Origin: Natronorubrum thiooxidans
Lineage (GTDB): Archaea; Halobacteriota; Halobacteria; Halobacteriales; Natrialbaceae
Assembly (NCBI RefSeq): GCF_900156475.1
Contig: NZ_FTNR01000003.1
Coordinates: forward strand, 1-64,000
DNA: 64,000 bases
Reading direction: 5' to 3'
The notes beneath the pieces are model-generated. The model had not been told where the DNA came from. It saw nothing but the letters and a program-made list of their open reading frames with translations, and did no database searches. The position numbers were made by a program, and so were the translations under genes. Numbering within the stretch: position 1 is the first letter of the stretch; each line of letters begins with the position of its first letter. Below, one piece after another: positions 54,674-63,190 of this stretch.

Positions 54674-57142
54674 ATGACGTCGTTTCAGTCGACACTCGAG
54701 GACGAGGTGGGGATCGCCGAGGAGCTGGCCGAGAACCAGCAGGCGATCTCGATCGCCGAGTTCTTCGAGAAGAACAAGCATATGCTTGGCTTCGACAGCG
54801 GTGCTCGAGGCCTTGTCACGGCCGTCAAAGAAGCCGTCGACAACGCCTTAGACGCCGCCGAAGAAGCGGGCATTGCCCCGGACATCTACGTCGAAATCGA
54901 GGAAGCCGGCGACTACTACCGGCTGATCGTCGAGGACAACGGCCCGGGATTGACCAAAGAGTCGCTCCCGAAAGTCTTCGGGAAACTGCTGTATGGCTCG
55001 CGGTTCCATGCCCGTGAGCAAAGTCGCGGACAACAGGGAATCGGGATCTCCGCTGCCGTTCTGTATGCACAGCTGACAAGCGGGAAACCTGCCAAAATCA
55101 CCAGTCGAACCCAGGGTGCAAGCGAGGCCCAGTACTTCGAACTCATCGTCGACACCGACGCGAACGAACCCGAGATCAGCGTCGAGGAGACGAGTTCGTG
55201 GGATCGTCCCCATGGGACGCGCATCGAACTCGAGATGGAGGCGAACATGCGCGCCCGCGGGCAGCTTCACGACTACATCAAACACACGGCCGTCGTCAAC
55301 CCTCACGCCCGCCTCGAGTTACGCGAGCCAAAGAACCACTTCAAGTTCGAACGGGCGACGGACCAGCTTCCAGCGGAGACGGAGGAGATTCGCCCACACC
55401 CCCACGGCGTCGAACTCGGCACCGTCATGAAGATGCTGACGGCGACGGACTCCCAGACGATCTCCGGGTTCCTCCAAGAGGAGTTCACCCGCGTCGGCAA
55501 GAAGACCGCCGAGTCGATCATCGACGAGTTCCGCGACCGCTACTACGGCCGTGAGATGCGCTGGCGGCCACCCACGGCACGTGATGACGTCGACATCGGC
55601 GCTGCAGTGTCGGCGGCGACGGCAAACAAGGGTGCCGATGCGACGGCCGCCTTCGCGGAGGCCATCGCCGACGCAGTCGCCGACCACGACCGTATCGCCC
55701 ACCACGAACTCGTTGCAGCTGTCGATGTGGCTGCCGAAGACGTCGAAGCCGACCACGGGACGACGTTCGGCGACACCGTCCGTGAAAACGCCGTCGAGGC
55801 CGTCTGGCTCAACGTAATCGACGCTGCGGACGACGCCGAGACGGACGCCGACGCCACTGTCGAGCACACGGCGGAATCGCGACTCGTTGCAGACCTCCAG
55901 GCCCTCGCCGACGACGCCACGAGTACGCGCAAGGACGACGAGGTGATTTACGCCTTCGCCGAGCGACTCGCGGCCACGTTCGAGGACGAACACGAAGCCG
56001 AGAACGTCCGCCATCGGCTCACCCGAACGAGACTCCGCGAGTTCGTCGATCGAGCAGCGGCGTTGACCGAAGAGTACGACGACGTCACGTTTGGAGAGAC
56101 GGCCCGCGAGAACGTCACCGACGCCGTCTGGGACGTTATGGCGACGGTTCCCGACGACCCACCGCTGGTTCGCGAACTCGACAACGACCGCGACGCCACC
56201 AGTAATCTCGTCGACGGCATGCGTGCAGCCGACATCATGGCTCCGCCGACGCGATGTCTCGCGCCGATCACCGAGGAGTTGATCACGGCTGGCCTCCAGA
56301 AGGAGTTCGATGCCGACTTCTATGCGTCCGCAACGCGAGATGCTGAAGTCCACAGCGGCGATCCGTTCATCGTCGAGGCCGGGATCGCCTACGGCGGCGA
56401 GATCGCAGCCGAAGGCAGTGCCGATGTCATGCGGTTTGCAAACCGCGTGCCGCTAGTCTACCAGCGCGGTGCGTGTGCGACGACCGACGTGGTCAAATCG
56501 ATCGGCTGGCGCAACTACGGCCTCGATCAACCCGGTGGCTCCGGGGTGCCCAACGGCCCGGCCGTGATCATGGTCCACGTCGCCTCGACAAACGTGCCCT
56601 TCACGAGCGAGTCCAAAGACGCCGTTGCGAACGTCCCCGAGATCGAAGACGAGATCGAACTCGCGATCCGCGAAGCCGCTCGCGAACTCAAAAGCTACCT
56701 CAACAAGCGCCGCTCGATGCAACAACGGCGCAAGAAACAGAACGTCCTCGGAAAGATCCTCCCCGAGATGGCCGAGAAAGTCGCCGAGGTAACCGGACGT
56801 GAGGAACCGGACATCGACGACGCCGTCGCACGAATCATGAACAACGTACTCGTCGAGCGCAGCGTCAAGGAAAACGGCGACGGCCAGGCCGTCTCGGTCA
56901 CCGTCGAAAACAACTCGAACACGACCGAATCGCTCGAGATTACCGATATTCTGACCGCAGAGCCGACGAACCTCTCCGAGGACGCCACCGTCGTCGAGAT
57001 GGACGGCGAGTGGTTCGTCAAGTGGGATATCAACGTCTCGAGCGACGACGAGGCTGCCCTCGAGTACGTGGTCGCCAACGACGCGACGTTCGATCTGGAC
57101 ATCAAAGGTGTCGAAAGCGAGAAACTCACGGTGTCAGCATGA
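54674..57142 (+). CDS. top6B: DNA topoisomerase VI subunit B, with long insertion
   Basis: A protein of 822 residues starting [20 protein letters not shown]. The GHKL ATPase motifs are clear: [16 protein letters not shown] (about 52-67), VEDNGPGL, and [18 protein letters not shown]. After the ATPase and H2TH regions comes a segment of about 215 residues (about 304-518) absent from shorter TopVIB proteins, and the transducer domain resumes at [20 protein letters not shown]-terminal Ig-like domain ([16 protein letters not shown]) ends the protein. It couples ATP use to double-strand passage with top6A. The insert contains an internal duplication described under findings. Confidence 0.95.
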   Translation: MTSFQSTLEDEVGIAEELAENQQAISIAEFFEKNKHMLGFDSGARGLVTAVKEAVDNALDAAEEAGIAPDIYVEIEEAGDYYRLIVEDNGPGLTKESLPKVFGKLLYGSRFHAREQSRGQQGIGISAAVLYAQLTSGKPAKITSRTQGASEAQYFELIVDTDANEPEISVEETSSWDRPHGTRIELEMEANMRARGQLHDYIKHTAVVNPHARLELREPKNHFKFERATDQLPAETEEIRPHPHGVELGTVMKMLTATDSQTISGFLQEEFTRVGKKTAESIIDEFRDRYYGREMRWRPPTARDDVDIGAAVSAATANKGADATAAFAEAIADAVADHDRIAHHELVAAVDVAAEDVEADHGTTFGDTVRENAVEAVWLNVIDAADDAETDADATVEHTAESRLVADLQALADDATSTRKDDEVIYAFAERLAATFEDEHEAENVRHRLTRTRLREFVDRAAALTEEYDDVTFGETARENVTDAVWDVMATVPDDPPLVRELDNDRDATSNLVDGMRAADIMAPPTRCLAPITEELITAGLQKEFDADFYASATRDAEVHSGDPFIVEAGIAYGGEIAAEGSADVMRFANRVPLVYQRGACATTDVVKSIGWRNYGLDQPGGSGVPNGPAVIMVHVASTNVPFTSESKDAVANVPEIEDEIELAIREAARELKSYLNKRRSMQQRRKKQNVLGKILPEMAEKVAEVTGREEPDIDDAVARIMNNVLVERSVKENGDGQAVSVTVENNSNTTESLEITDILTAEPTNLSEDATVVEMDGEWFVKWDINVSSDDEAALEYVVANDATFDLDIKGVESEKLTVSA

Positions 57143-57191
57143 GTGTACGAACGACTGCTCGGACTGACCGAAACGCAATTACGGTGAACCA

Positions 57192-58283
57192 ATGAGCGCA
57201 GACAACGACCAGCAGGCACGAGAACAGTTGATCGACCTCGCCGCACAGTTTTACGACCAGTTCGAACTGGGCGAGATTCCCCATATGTCCGTGCCAACGC
57301 GGACGAAGAACAATATCGAGTACGACGAGGAGACAGGCGTCTGGGTGTACGGCGATCGAGAGTCGACGCGGTCGGCGAACTCCGTTCGTGGCGCACGAAA
57401 GCTCCTGAAGGCCGTCTACACCATCGAGTTCCTCGCAGACCAACTCGAGGAAGACCGATCGTCGACCCTGCGTGAGTTGTACTACCTTTCGGAGAGCTGG
57501 GACAACAACGAGGCGCAGTTTTCGGACCAAGACGAGTCCAACGGCCTGATCGAGGATCTCGAGATCGTTTCGGGCGTCACCCGCGAGGACTTCCATATGC
57601 GCCCCGAGGAGTCGGGGGCGACGATCATGGGGCCGCTGCACCTGCGCGAGCAGACCCGGCGGGGTGAACGCGAGATCCACTGCCAGAAAGACGTCGGTGA
57701 AGGGGGCTACCAGATCCCGAACAACCCCGACACGATCGAGTTCCTGAACAGCGAGGCCGACTTCGTCCTCGCCGTCGAGACCGGTGGGATGCGCGACCGA
57801 CTCGTCGAGAACGGGTTCGACGAGGAGTACAACGCCCTGATCGTCCACCTCAAGGGCCAGCCCGCGCGGGCGACTCGGCGGATCATCAAACGGCTTCACG
57901 ACGAACTCGACCTCCCGGTGACGGTTTTCGCCGACGGTGACCCGTGGTCGTATCGGATCTACGGCTCCGTCGCCTACGGCTCAATCAAATCCGCTCACCT
58001 CTCGGAGTATCTCGCGACGCCGGCCGCCCAGTACATCGGCATCCAGCCGGCCGATATCGTCGAGTACGATCTGCCGACCGACCCGCTCAGCGACTCCGAC
58101 ATCAACGCCTTGGAGAGCGAACTCGAGGACCCACGCTTCCAGACCGACTACTGGGAAGAACAGATCGAGTTGCAACTCGAGATCGGCAAGAAGTCCGAAC
58201 AGCAGTCGCTTGCAGCCCGTGGATTGGATTTCGTGACGGAGACGTATCTCCCCGAACGTCTCAGCGAGATGGGCGTCATCTAG
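57192..58283 (+). CDS. top6A: DNA topoisomerase VI subunit A
   Basis: A protein of 363 residues starting [20 protein letters not shown]. The winged-helix CAP domain holds the active-site pair in [12 protein letters not shown] (Tyr97 and Tyr98), and the TOPRIM domain is present as [11 protein letters not shown] and [13 protein letters not shown]. It is the Spo11-like strand-breaking subunit that acts with TopVIB. It starts 49 bases after top6B and ends inside a 64-bp tandem duplication. Confidence 0.96.
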   Translation: MSADNDQQAREQLIDLAAQFYDQFELGEIPHMSVPTRTKNNIEYDEETGVWVYGDRESTRSANSVRGARKLLKAVYTIEFLADQLEEDRSSTLRELYYLSESWDNNEAQFSDQDESNGLIEDLEIVSGVTREDFHMRPEESGATIMGPLHLREQTRRGEREIHCQKDVGEGGYQIPNNPDTIEFLNSEADFVLAVETGGMRDRLVENGFDEEYNALIVHLKGQPARATRRIIKRLHDELDLPVTVFADGDPWSYRIYGSVAYGSIKSAHLSEYLATPAAQYIGIQPADIVEYDLPTDPLSDSDINALESELEDPRFQTDYWEEQIELQLEIGKKSEQQSLAARGLDFVTETYLPERLSEMGVI

Positions 58284-58360
58284 ACGCACCTCGAGCCGAG
58301 GGTCGGGGAGAGTAACCGAACGTCTCAGCGAGATGGGCGTCATCTAGACGCACCTCGAGC
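58252..58360 (+). repeat. Tandem duplication at the end of top6A
   Basis: A 45-bp sequence (58252-58296), holding the last ten codons and stop of top6A, is repeated exactly at 58316-58360, a period of 64 bp with 19 bp of unrelated spacer between. The second copy lies wholly downstream of the stop. It looks like a recent replication-slippage or recombination event. Confidence 0.9.
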
Positions 58361-58497
58361 GCGGTTCGAGCCGAGCGAGAAAGCCTGTTACAGACTGTTT
58401 TTAGCACCACCGATCGCGCAGAGCCACCGCTCGAGTCGAGAAGTGGCGGCTGTGTGTGGACGGGGAGGCGACAGAAAGCGGGTGATTCGAGGCCGTA
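58361..58497. other. Intergenic gap between top6A and Nramp-like gene
   Basis: About 137 bases with no gene. It includes a T-rich GACTGTTTTTAGC near 58393-58405, possibly a terminator for the top6 transcript. The two genes converge. Confidence 0.4.
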
Positions 58498-59859
58498 TTA
58501 CCCGATGAAACCGAGTCGAAGCGCAGCCCCCATCGCCCCAAAGATGAGGACGAACACGAGGCTGACGACGTAGTAGGCGTGCCAGGCTCGAGACGGGCGG
58601 AACGGCTCGGGGAGGTTCTTCTCGACGACGTACCAGTTCGCCGGATAGAAGAAGATCTCCGTGACCGCGAGGACCGCGGCGACGTAGAGCAATAGCGTCA
58701 CGGGGACGTTCCCGAGTGCAAGCACCATCGCACTGCTGACCACGACGACGCCGGCGACGACGAGCTTGCGGATACGCTCGCTGTCGATACTGTCGTCCTC
58801 GAGTGCCATCGGGAGGATGTCACCGGTCGCACGGGCGGCCCCGTCGAGAAGCGTAATGACCGTCGAGTAGAGGGCCGCGAACGCGCCGACCAGCATGGCG
58901 TAGTACGACCACTCGCCGAAGGAGTCGCTCAGGACACTACCGATGGCGAACGCGAGGTTGGCGTCCGTCGGCGGGTTCGGATAGAGGACGTTCGTGGCCA
59001 AGATCACCATCGCAGCGATCAGGACGAAACTGAACACGTAGCCGACGTTGAAGTCGCGGCGACCGGTTTTGATCCACGCACGAATGTAGTCGTGGTGGGC
59101 TGGATCGTCCGGATCGAGCCCCTTCTGGCGCAGTTCGCTAGCCCCTTCGCCTTTGGCCATACTCCAGCTGCCGATCAGGATACTCGTACTGAATCCGGTC
59201 GGGGCGAATCCGGCGGCGGCGGCGAACAGCGCGATGAACGCGGGGCCGGTAAGGTCGGGGATCGCAAACGTCGTTTCGGCGATCCGTTCGGGCGATGGCG
59301 GCCCAACGAGCGCGCCGAGCATGACGAGCACACCGACAGCGACCGTAAAGCCGATCAACGCCTTCTCGAGGACGGTGTAGCGCGACGTGATCACGAGCGC
59401 GCCGGCAGCGCCGACGAAGAGGACGTACGCCCACGCTGCGGTGAGCCAGCCGGGAGTCAACGCGGCGATGAACGCGGCCGTGCTCATCCCGACGCTGGCC
59501 GTGATGAACGTGTACATGACGGTAAAGACGAGGATCGTCAGCCAGAGCGCCCAGTTTTTCGGCCCGGGGAGATCGCCGTAGGCTTCGATCGGGTTTGCCC
59601 CGACGCCGTAGTTGTAGCGAATGCCCAGTTCCCAGGCACCGTACTTGGCGACGTAGATGAGCCCGAACATCCAGATTGCGACGAGTCCGAACGTCCCGCC
59701 GAGGGTCGGCGCGAGGACGATGTGACTCCCGCCGATACTGATCAGCGCCCAGAGCATCGACGGCCCGAAGTGGTTTTTGAAGAAGCCGGTCCAGCCGGCG
59801 GCGGGATAGGTGAGATCGGACTGGGAGGGTTCGATCTCGGTTTCGGTCTTACCAGCCAC
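58498..59859 (-). CDS. Nramp-superfamily membrane protein lacking canonical metal-binding motif
   Basis: A protein of 453 residues from a GTG at 59859, preceded by an AGGTGAG ribosome-binding sequence; start codons further upstream would precede the TATA box. About 11 helices match the Nramp (SLC11) fold. The first helix reads GGSHIVLAPTLGG where metal transporters have DPGN, and helix 6 has APTGFSTSILIG instead of MPH, so the usual Mn/Fe site residues are missing. It therefore transports something else, or works differently; related non-canonical Nramp proteins exist in prokaryotes. Monocistronic. Confidence 0.75.
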   Translation of the reverse strand: MAGKTETEIEPSQSDLTYPAAGWTGFFKNHFGPSMLWALISIGGSHIVLAPTLGGTFGLVAIWMFGLIYVAKYGAWELGIRYNYGVGANPIEAYGDLPGPKNWALWLTILVFTVMYTFITASVGMSTAAFIAALTPGWLTAAWAYVLFVGAAGALVITSRYTVLEKALIGFTVAVGVLVMLGALVGPPSPERIAETTFAIPDLTGPAFIALFAAAAGFAPTGFSTSILIGSWSMAKGEGASELRQKGLDPDDPAHHDYIRAWIKTGRRDFNVGYVFSFVLIAAMVILATNVLYPNPPTDANLAFAIGSVLSDSFGEWSYYAMLVGAFAALYSTVITLLDGAARATGDILPMALEDDSIDSERIRKLVVAGVVVVSSAMVLALGNVPVTLLLYVAAVLAVTEIFFYPANWYVVEKNLPEPFRPSRAWHAYYVVSLVFVLIFGAMGAALRLGFIG

Positions 59860-59944
59860 GTGTCTCACCTGTTCGTTGATCCGTGACGGCAAACGGCAGG
59901 TGGTCGCCCACCCGTGTCCATCCCGAATGTGAACGTGTGCCAAC

Positions 59945-59954
59945 AGTATACATA
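59945..59954 (-). promoter_or_regulatory. TATA box of the Nramp-like gene
   Basis: The minus strand reads TATGTATACT, about 90 bases before the GTG at 59859 and next to the alternative ATG at 59943. A start here implies a leader of about 60 nt, which holds the AGGTGAG site. Confidence 0.45.
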
Positions 59955-60027
59955 GAGAGTATGGGTGTGTGTAGGGGATCCGTGACTTAGGTCCACGGAT
60001 TCGTCCGCGAGTGAACAGTGGTGTCCG

Positions 60028-60729
60028 TTACTGTTCGTCGAGGACCACCGGAACCGCGCGGTTCGCGACATCGACGACGAACGCGTCCGCGTCGGTTTCG
60101 ATCGCCTCGAACGTGTCGTAATGGATCGGCAACACGAGGCCCGGGCGAATTTGTTCCGCGAGCGCGGCAGCCTCGTGGCGATCCATGGTAAATGTGCCGC
60201 CGATCGGCGGGAGGAACAGGTCGATATCTAACTCCGCGTGGAACGGCAGGACGTCGGTGTCGCCGGGCCAGAACGCCGAGACACCGTCGACGGTAACGGC
60301 AAAGCCACAGCCCGCTCCTTCGGGATGGTAGGGGTCGCCGTGTTCGTCGACGTGTGGTCCTTCGGGATCGTTGTACGCCGGCGTGGTGTACAGATCGAGT
60401 GGCCCGAGGACGAACGACTCGTCAGCCCGGACGCGCTCGACCTCGTAGGGCAACGATTCAGGCTGTTCATCGACCCGATCAATCTCGGCGGCGTCGATCG
60501 ACTCGTGGACGACGACGATTGCGTCCTCGTGGGCTACCCGGCGAATGCCGTCGGGATCGTAGTGGTGAGCGTGAGTCACCAGGACGAGATCTCCGTCACG
60601 CGCGTCGTATTCCTCGAGCACACCGTATCGGCCGGGATCCATGTAGATGACAGCACCCGTCTGGCTCTCGAGGCGAACAGTCGCGTACCCGAGCCAGTCG
60701 ACGGTCACTGCACCGAAACGGACGGTCAT
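60028..60729 (-). CDS. MBL-fold metal-dependent hydrolase (UlaG-like)
   Basis: A protein of 233 residues starting MTVRFGAVTVDWLGYATVRL. The metallo-beta-lactamase motif reads THAHHYDPDG (about 53-62), with further His/Asp ligands in PGDTD (about 158) and LPIHYDTF (about 203). It resembles the UlaG/lactonase-type families of small hydrolases; substrate unknown. Start 60729 is chosen since a longer frame adds an unlike tail. Confidence 0.8.
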   Translation of the reverse strand: MTVRFGAVTVDWLGYATVRLESQTGAVIYMDPGRYGVLEEYDARDGDLVLVTHAHHYDPDGIRRVAHEDAIVVVHESIDAAEIDRVDEQPESLPYEVERVRADESFVLGPLDLYTTPAYNDPEGPHVDEHGDPYHPEGAGCGFAVTVDGVSAFWPGDTDVLPFHAELDIDLFLPPIGGTFTMDRHEAAALAEQIRPGLVLPIHYDTFEAIETDADAFVVDVANRAVPVVLDEQ

Positions 60730-60930
60730 ATTCGAACTGTACGCTCGAGCGGCTGGAAAAGGTTCGGCTCGCACTGCTCACGCCCGATCCCACCCGGTTA
60801 TACGCTGAACAGGCGCAACACCACGTCGTTCACGGCGTGGATACGCGCCGTCACTGATGACGCTTTCCACCGACGAGAGTATACACCGAGTTTCCAATCC
60901 ATACGTTCAAGTGACAAAAACTGCTACACG
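60730..60930. other. Gene-free region before TnpB relics
   Basis: About 200 bases. A hairpin CCACG-TCGTTCA-CGGCGTGG-type structure lies near 60821-60840, and AT-containing segments lead into the TnpB-like remnant. It may be the decayed left end of the element. No gene is supported. Confidence 0.35.
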
Positions 60931-61212
60931 ATGGTAAGGTTAGGTCGGAACAGAGCGGATTCCGAACGACCTACGGAGGCGGCCTTGCCGCCAACTCAAT
61001 GAGACAATATCTGAAACGCCGATGTGGTGAACGCGAATCCTCGAAAGGTTCGTCTCGTGCCTGTCGGTCGAGCAAGCCCAAAGATAACTCCAAGTCCGTT
61101 GACGCACCAGCGACTCTCTTCTGGCAAAAACAACAGATGGGAGTCAACGATGCGGAGGATAGGAGTAACGGCGGTTTGGCACCGCCAGTCAGCCACCGAC
61201 CACGACAACTGA
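60931..61212 (+). pseudogene. Decayed IS1341-type tnpB (RNA-guided nuclease) fragments
   Basis: Short frames resemble the C-terminal tails of haloarchaeal TnpB proteins: 60931-61002 ends RADSERPTEAALPPTQ, and a later segment around 61150 reads EDRSNGGLAPP. Neither carries the zinc finger or catalytic residues, so these are remnants, not active genes. The call is from memory of family tails and from the element end nearby. Confidence 0.45.
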
Positions 61213-61276
61213 GTTAAACGGGTTCCCGTAAAGTGGCGGCGTCCATGGTTGCAAACCTGAAACTCCCACTGCTCGG

Positions 61277-61310
61277 GATTCCTGCGTCTTCAGGCGCAGG
61301 AGGATGTCAA
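61277..61310 (+). mobile_element. IS1341/IS605-type right end with hairpin
   Basis: GGATT followed by a hairpin CCTGCGTC-TT-CAGGCGCAGG and then AGGATGTCAA is the typical 3' terminus of haloarchaeal IS1341-type elements (recalled consensus: hairpin then GGAGGATGTCAA). The 3' end of the element overlaps the stop codon (61307-61309) of the FAH gene, so insertion has set where that gene ends. In TnpB elements this end encodes the omega RNA. Confidence 0.55.
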
Positions 61311-62044
61311 GGACGACGGATCGAGTGTGCGAGCGTGCCGACGCCCTCGACCTCGATTTCGATCTCGTCGCCATCGGACAGTGGGCCGACGCCTTCCGGC
61401 GTGCCGGTCGCGATCACGTCACCCGGCTCCAGAGTCATGTACGCCGTGATCTCGGCGATCAGTTCCGGAATCGGGAAGATGAGTTGTTCTCGGGACCCGT
61501 CCTGTTTCAGTTCACCGTTGACGCGGGACTTGACCGCTGCGTCGTCGGGCACTTCGTCGGGCGTCGCAAGCAGCGGTCCAAGGGGGGCCGCGCCGTCGAA
61601 CGCCTTCCCGCGGATCCAGTTTTGTTCTTGCTCTTGATCGTCACGATTCGAAACGTCGTTGACGCACGTAAAGCCCTCGACGACGTCCATCGCGTCGGCG
61701 ACGGGGACGTGGCGACACTGCTCGCCGATGACGACGCCGAGTTCGGCCTCGTAGTCGATGCGTTCTTTCCCGGCAGGCGCGGTGACGGTGTCGCCGTGGC
61801 TCGCGACCGCGTTCGGCGGCTTCAAAAAGATCAGCGGCCGATCCGGAAGCTCGGACCCCATCTCGTCGGCGTGGTCGGCGTAGTTGCGCCCGATGCAGAC
61901 GATCTTCGAGGGCTCACACGGTGGGAGCACGTCGATGTCGTCGGACTCGAGCGCATAGCTGTCGTTCCCAAAGTGGACGTGACCGTTCTCGAACTCGCCA
62001 CGGCGGACGGCACCGGCAGGGTCGCGGAATCGAACGTATTTCAT
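61307..62044 (-). CDS. Fumarylacetoacetate hydrolase family protein
   Basis: A protein of 245 residues starting MKYVRFRDPAGAVRRGEFEN. The FAH core is clear: KIVCIGRNYADHADEMGSEL, PLIFLKPPNAVASHGDTV, the catalytic/metal segment DYEAELGVVIGEQCRHVP, WIRGKAFDGAAPLGP and TGTPEGVGPLSDGDEIEIEV. Enzymes of the family cleave or decarboxylate beta-diketo acids in aromatic degradation; the substrate is not clear. The stop codon lies in the right end of the TnpB relic, so the last residues may come from the insertion. Confidence 0.85.
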   Translation of the reverse strand: MKYVRFRDPAGAVRRGEFENGHVHFGNDSYALESDDIDVLPPCEPSKIVCIGRNYADHADEMGSELPDRPLIFLKPPNAVASHGDTVTAPAGKERIDYEAELGVVIGEQCRHVPVADAMDVVEGFTCVNDVSNRDDQEQEQNWIRGKAFDGAAPLGPLLATPDEVPDDAAVKSRVNGELKQDGSREQLIFPIPELIAEITAYMTLEPGDVIATGTPEGVGPLSDGDEIEIEVEGVGTLAHSIRRP

Positions 62045-62273
62045 GCGAGATGGGTCGCGGCGGATGTTCAAAAACGTTGAGATGGCGGCGGCACTCGCAC
62101 ACTCGAGGGCGTTTCGGATCTCGTGAGTGGGGGCGAACCGATACCCGTCCGGTGTCGGCCCGCGGTCCGCGGCTACGTGACAGTGACCTAAGTACGTCAG
62201 TACATGCCACTACGGGCGCAGAACGGAACGCTTTTTACTAGGCCCCCGCAATCGACTAATGCGTTCGAGGCAC
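62045..62273. other. Intergenic region upstream of tRNA-Glu
   Basis: About 230 bases without a gene. A TATA-like TTTTTACTAG at about 62232-62241 lies 33-42 bases before the tRNA-Glu 5' end. No repeat was seen. Confidence 0.4.
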
Positions 62274-62348
62274 GCTCCGTTGGTGTAGTCCGGCCAATCA
62301 TTTCGGCCTTTCGAGCCGATGACCAGGGTTCAAATCCCTGACGGAGCA
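62274..62348 (+). tRNA. tRNA-Glu (anticodon TTC)
   Basis: A 75-nt cloverleaf: acceptor GCTCCGT/ACGGAGC, discriminator A; anticodon loop CTTTCGA between TCGGC and GCCGA stem arms gives TTC (UUC); T arm CAGGG-TTCAAAT-CCCTG. CCA is not encoded. Confidence 0.93.
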
Positions 62349-62394
62349 TTCTTCCGACGACCTGCTTCCTGAGCCGACGCTGTATTTTATAAAC

Positions 62395-62436
62395 CGAAGC
62401 GAAAAGCACGAGCGGCGAACCGAGTGTTTCGCTTCG
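62395..62436 (+). other. Long inverted repeat after tRNA-Glu
   Basis: A perfect 10-bp stem, CGAAGCGAAA against TTTCGCTTCG, encloses a 22-base loop that itself can pair partly (CAC with GTG). It starts 47 bases past the tRNA. It may be a terminator or a recombination remnant. Confidence 0.55.
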
Positions 62437-62483
62437 TATTCGACTCGCTTGTCGTCACGACACTATTCGTACTCGACAGTCGC

Positions 62484-63188
62484 TCACGCGCTGTAATCCG
62501 ACTCGAGGCGGATCGCTCGAGCGGCCGTCGCTTTGAACGAGACCGTAATCGACTGGCCGACCTCGAGTCCTAGTCGGCTCGAGCTGGCGTTCGTAATGAG
62601 TGCCTGGAGCTCGCTATCCGCTCCGAGCCGGACCGTCACGCCGGTGATGGCCTCGCCGGGCTCGAGGGCCATGACAGTCCCCCGAAACTGGTTGCGGAGG
62701 CTGGTTTCGTCTGCGCTGGGCGCTTCGTCCGGATCAGTCAGGACGACCGCATCCGACCGGACAGTCACTTGAACCTCGTGGGCACCGTCGGGAACGAGCG
62801 CGAGAATCGAGCCGATTGCCGTCTCGACGGTTGCGAGTTCTCCCGTTCGATCCTGGACGGTCCCCGGAAACACGGATTCGGTGACCCGTGCCACACCGTC
62901 GAGTTCGGCCTCGTGTCGACCGAACTGGTGGCACAACTCGTGGGCCGTCTGGGTGAGGGTCGTTCCACCACCACCGCTGCCACCCCGCTGGCGCTCCGTA
63001 ATCGGGCCGACAGCGTCCTCGATCTCGACGACACGGTTTTGCAGTCGTGCGTACGACCGGCCCAGTTGCTCGGCTGCTTTGTGCATCGATCCGTGTCGGT
63101 CGATCGCATCGAGCATCTCGATATCGCGTCGATCGATCGTAACCTCGCCGACCGCGAGTTTCGTGCTGTATTCTTTTTCGATCGTCAT
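62484..63188 (-). CDS. ModE-like molybdate/tungstate-responsive regulator with TOBE domain
   Basis: A protein of 234 residues starting MTIEKEYSTKLAVGEVTIDR. The N-terminal LysR-type winged helix (MLDAIDRHGSMHKAAEQLGR) is typical of ModE, and the C-terminal half carries a TOBE-type module (GVTVRLGADSELQALITNAS). ModE relatives bind molybdate or tungstate and regulate their uptake. It starts two bases after the ABC ATPase gene, so it is the last gene of that operon. Confidence 0.8.
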   Translation of the reverse strand: MTIEKEYSTKLAVGEVTIDRRDIEMLDAIDRHGSMHKAAEQLGRSYARLQNRVVEIEDAVGPITERQRGGSGGGGTTLTQTAHELCHQFGRHEAELDGVARVTESVFPGTVQDRTGELATVETAIGSILALVPDGAHEVQVTVRSDAVVLTDPDEAPSADETSLRNQFRGTVMALEPGEAITGVTVRLGADSELQALITNASSSRLGLEVGQSITVSFKATAARAIRLESDYSA

Positions 63189-63190
63189 AC

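Noticed and set aside
55319-56353. A 344-codon minus-strand frame opposite top6B
   Set aside because: Antisense to the well-supported top6B gene, with no motifs.
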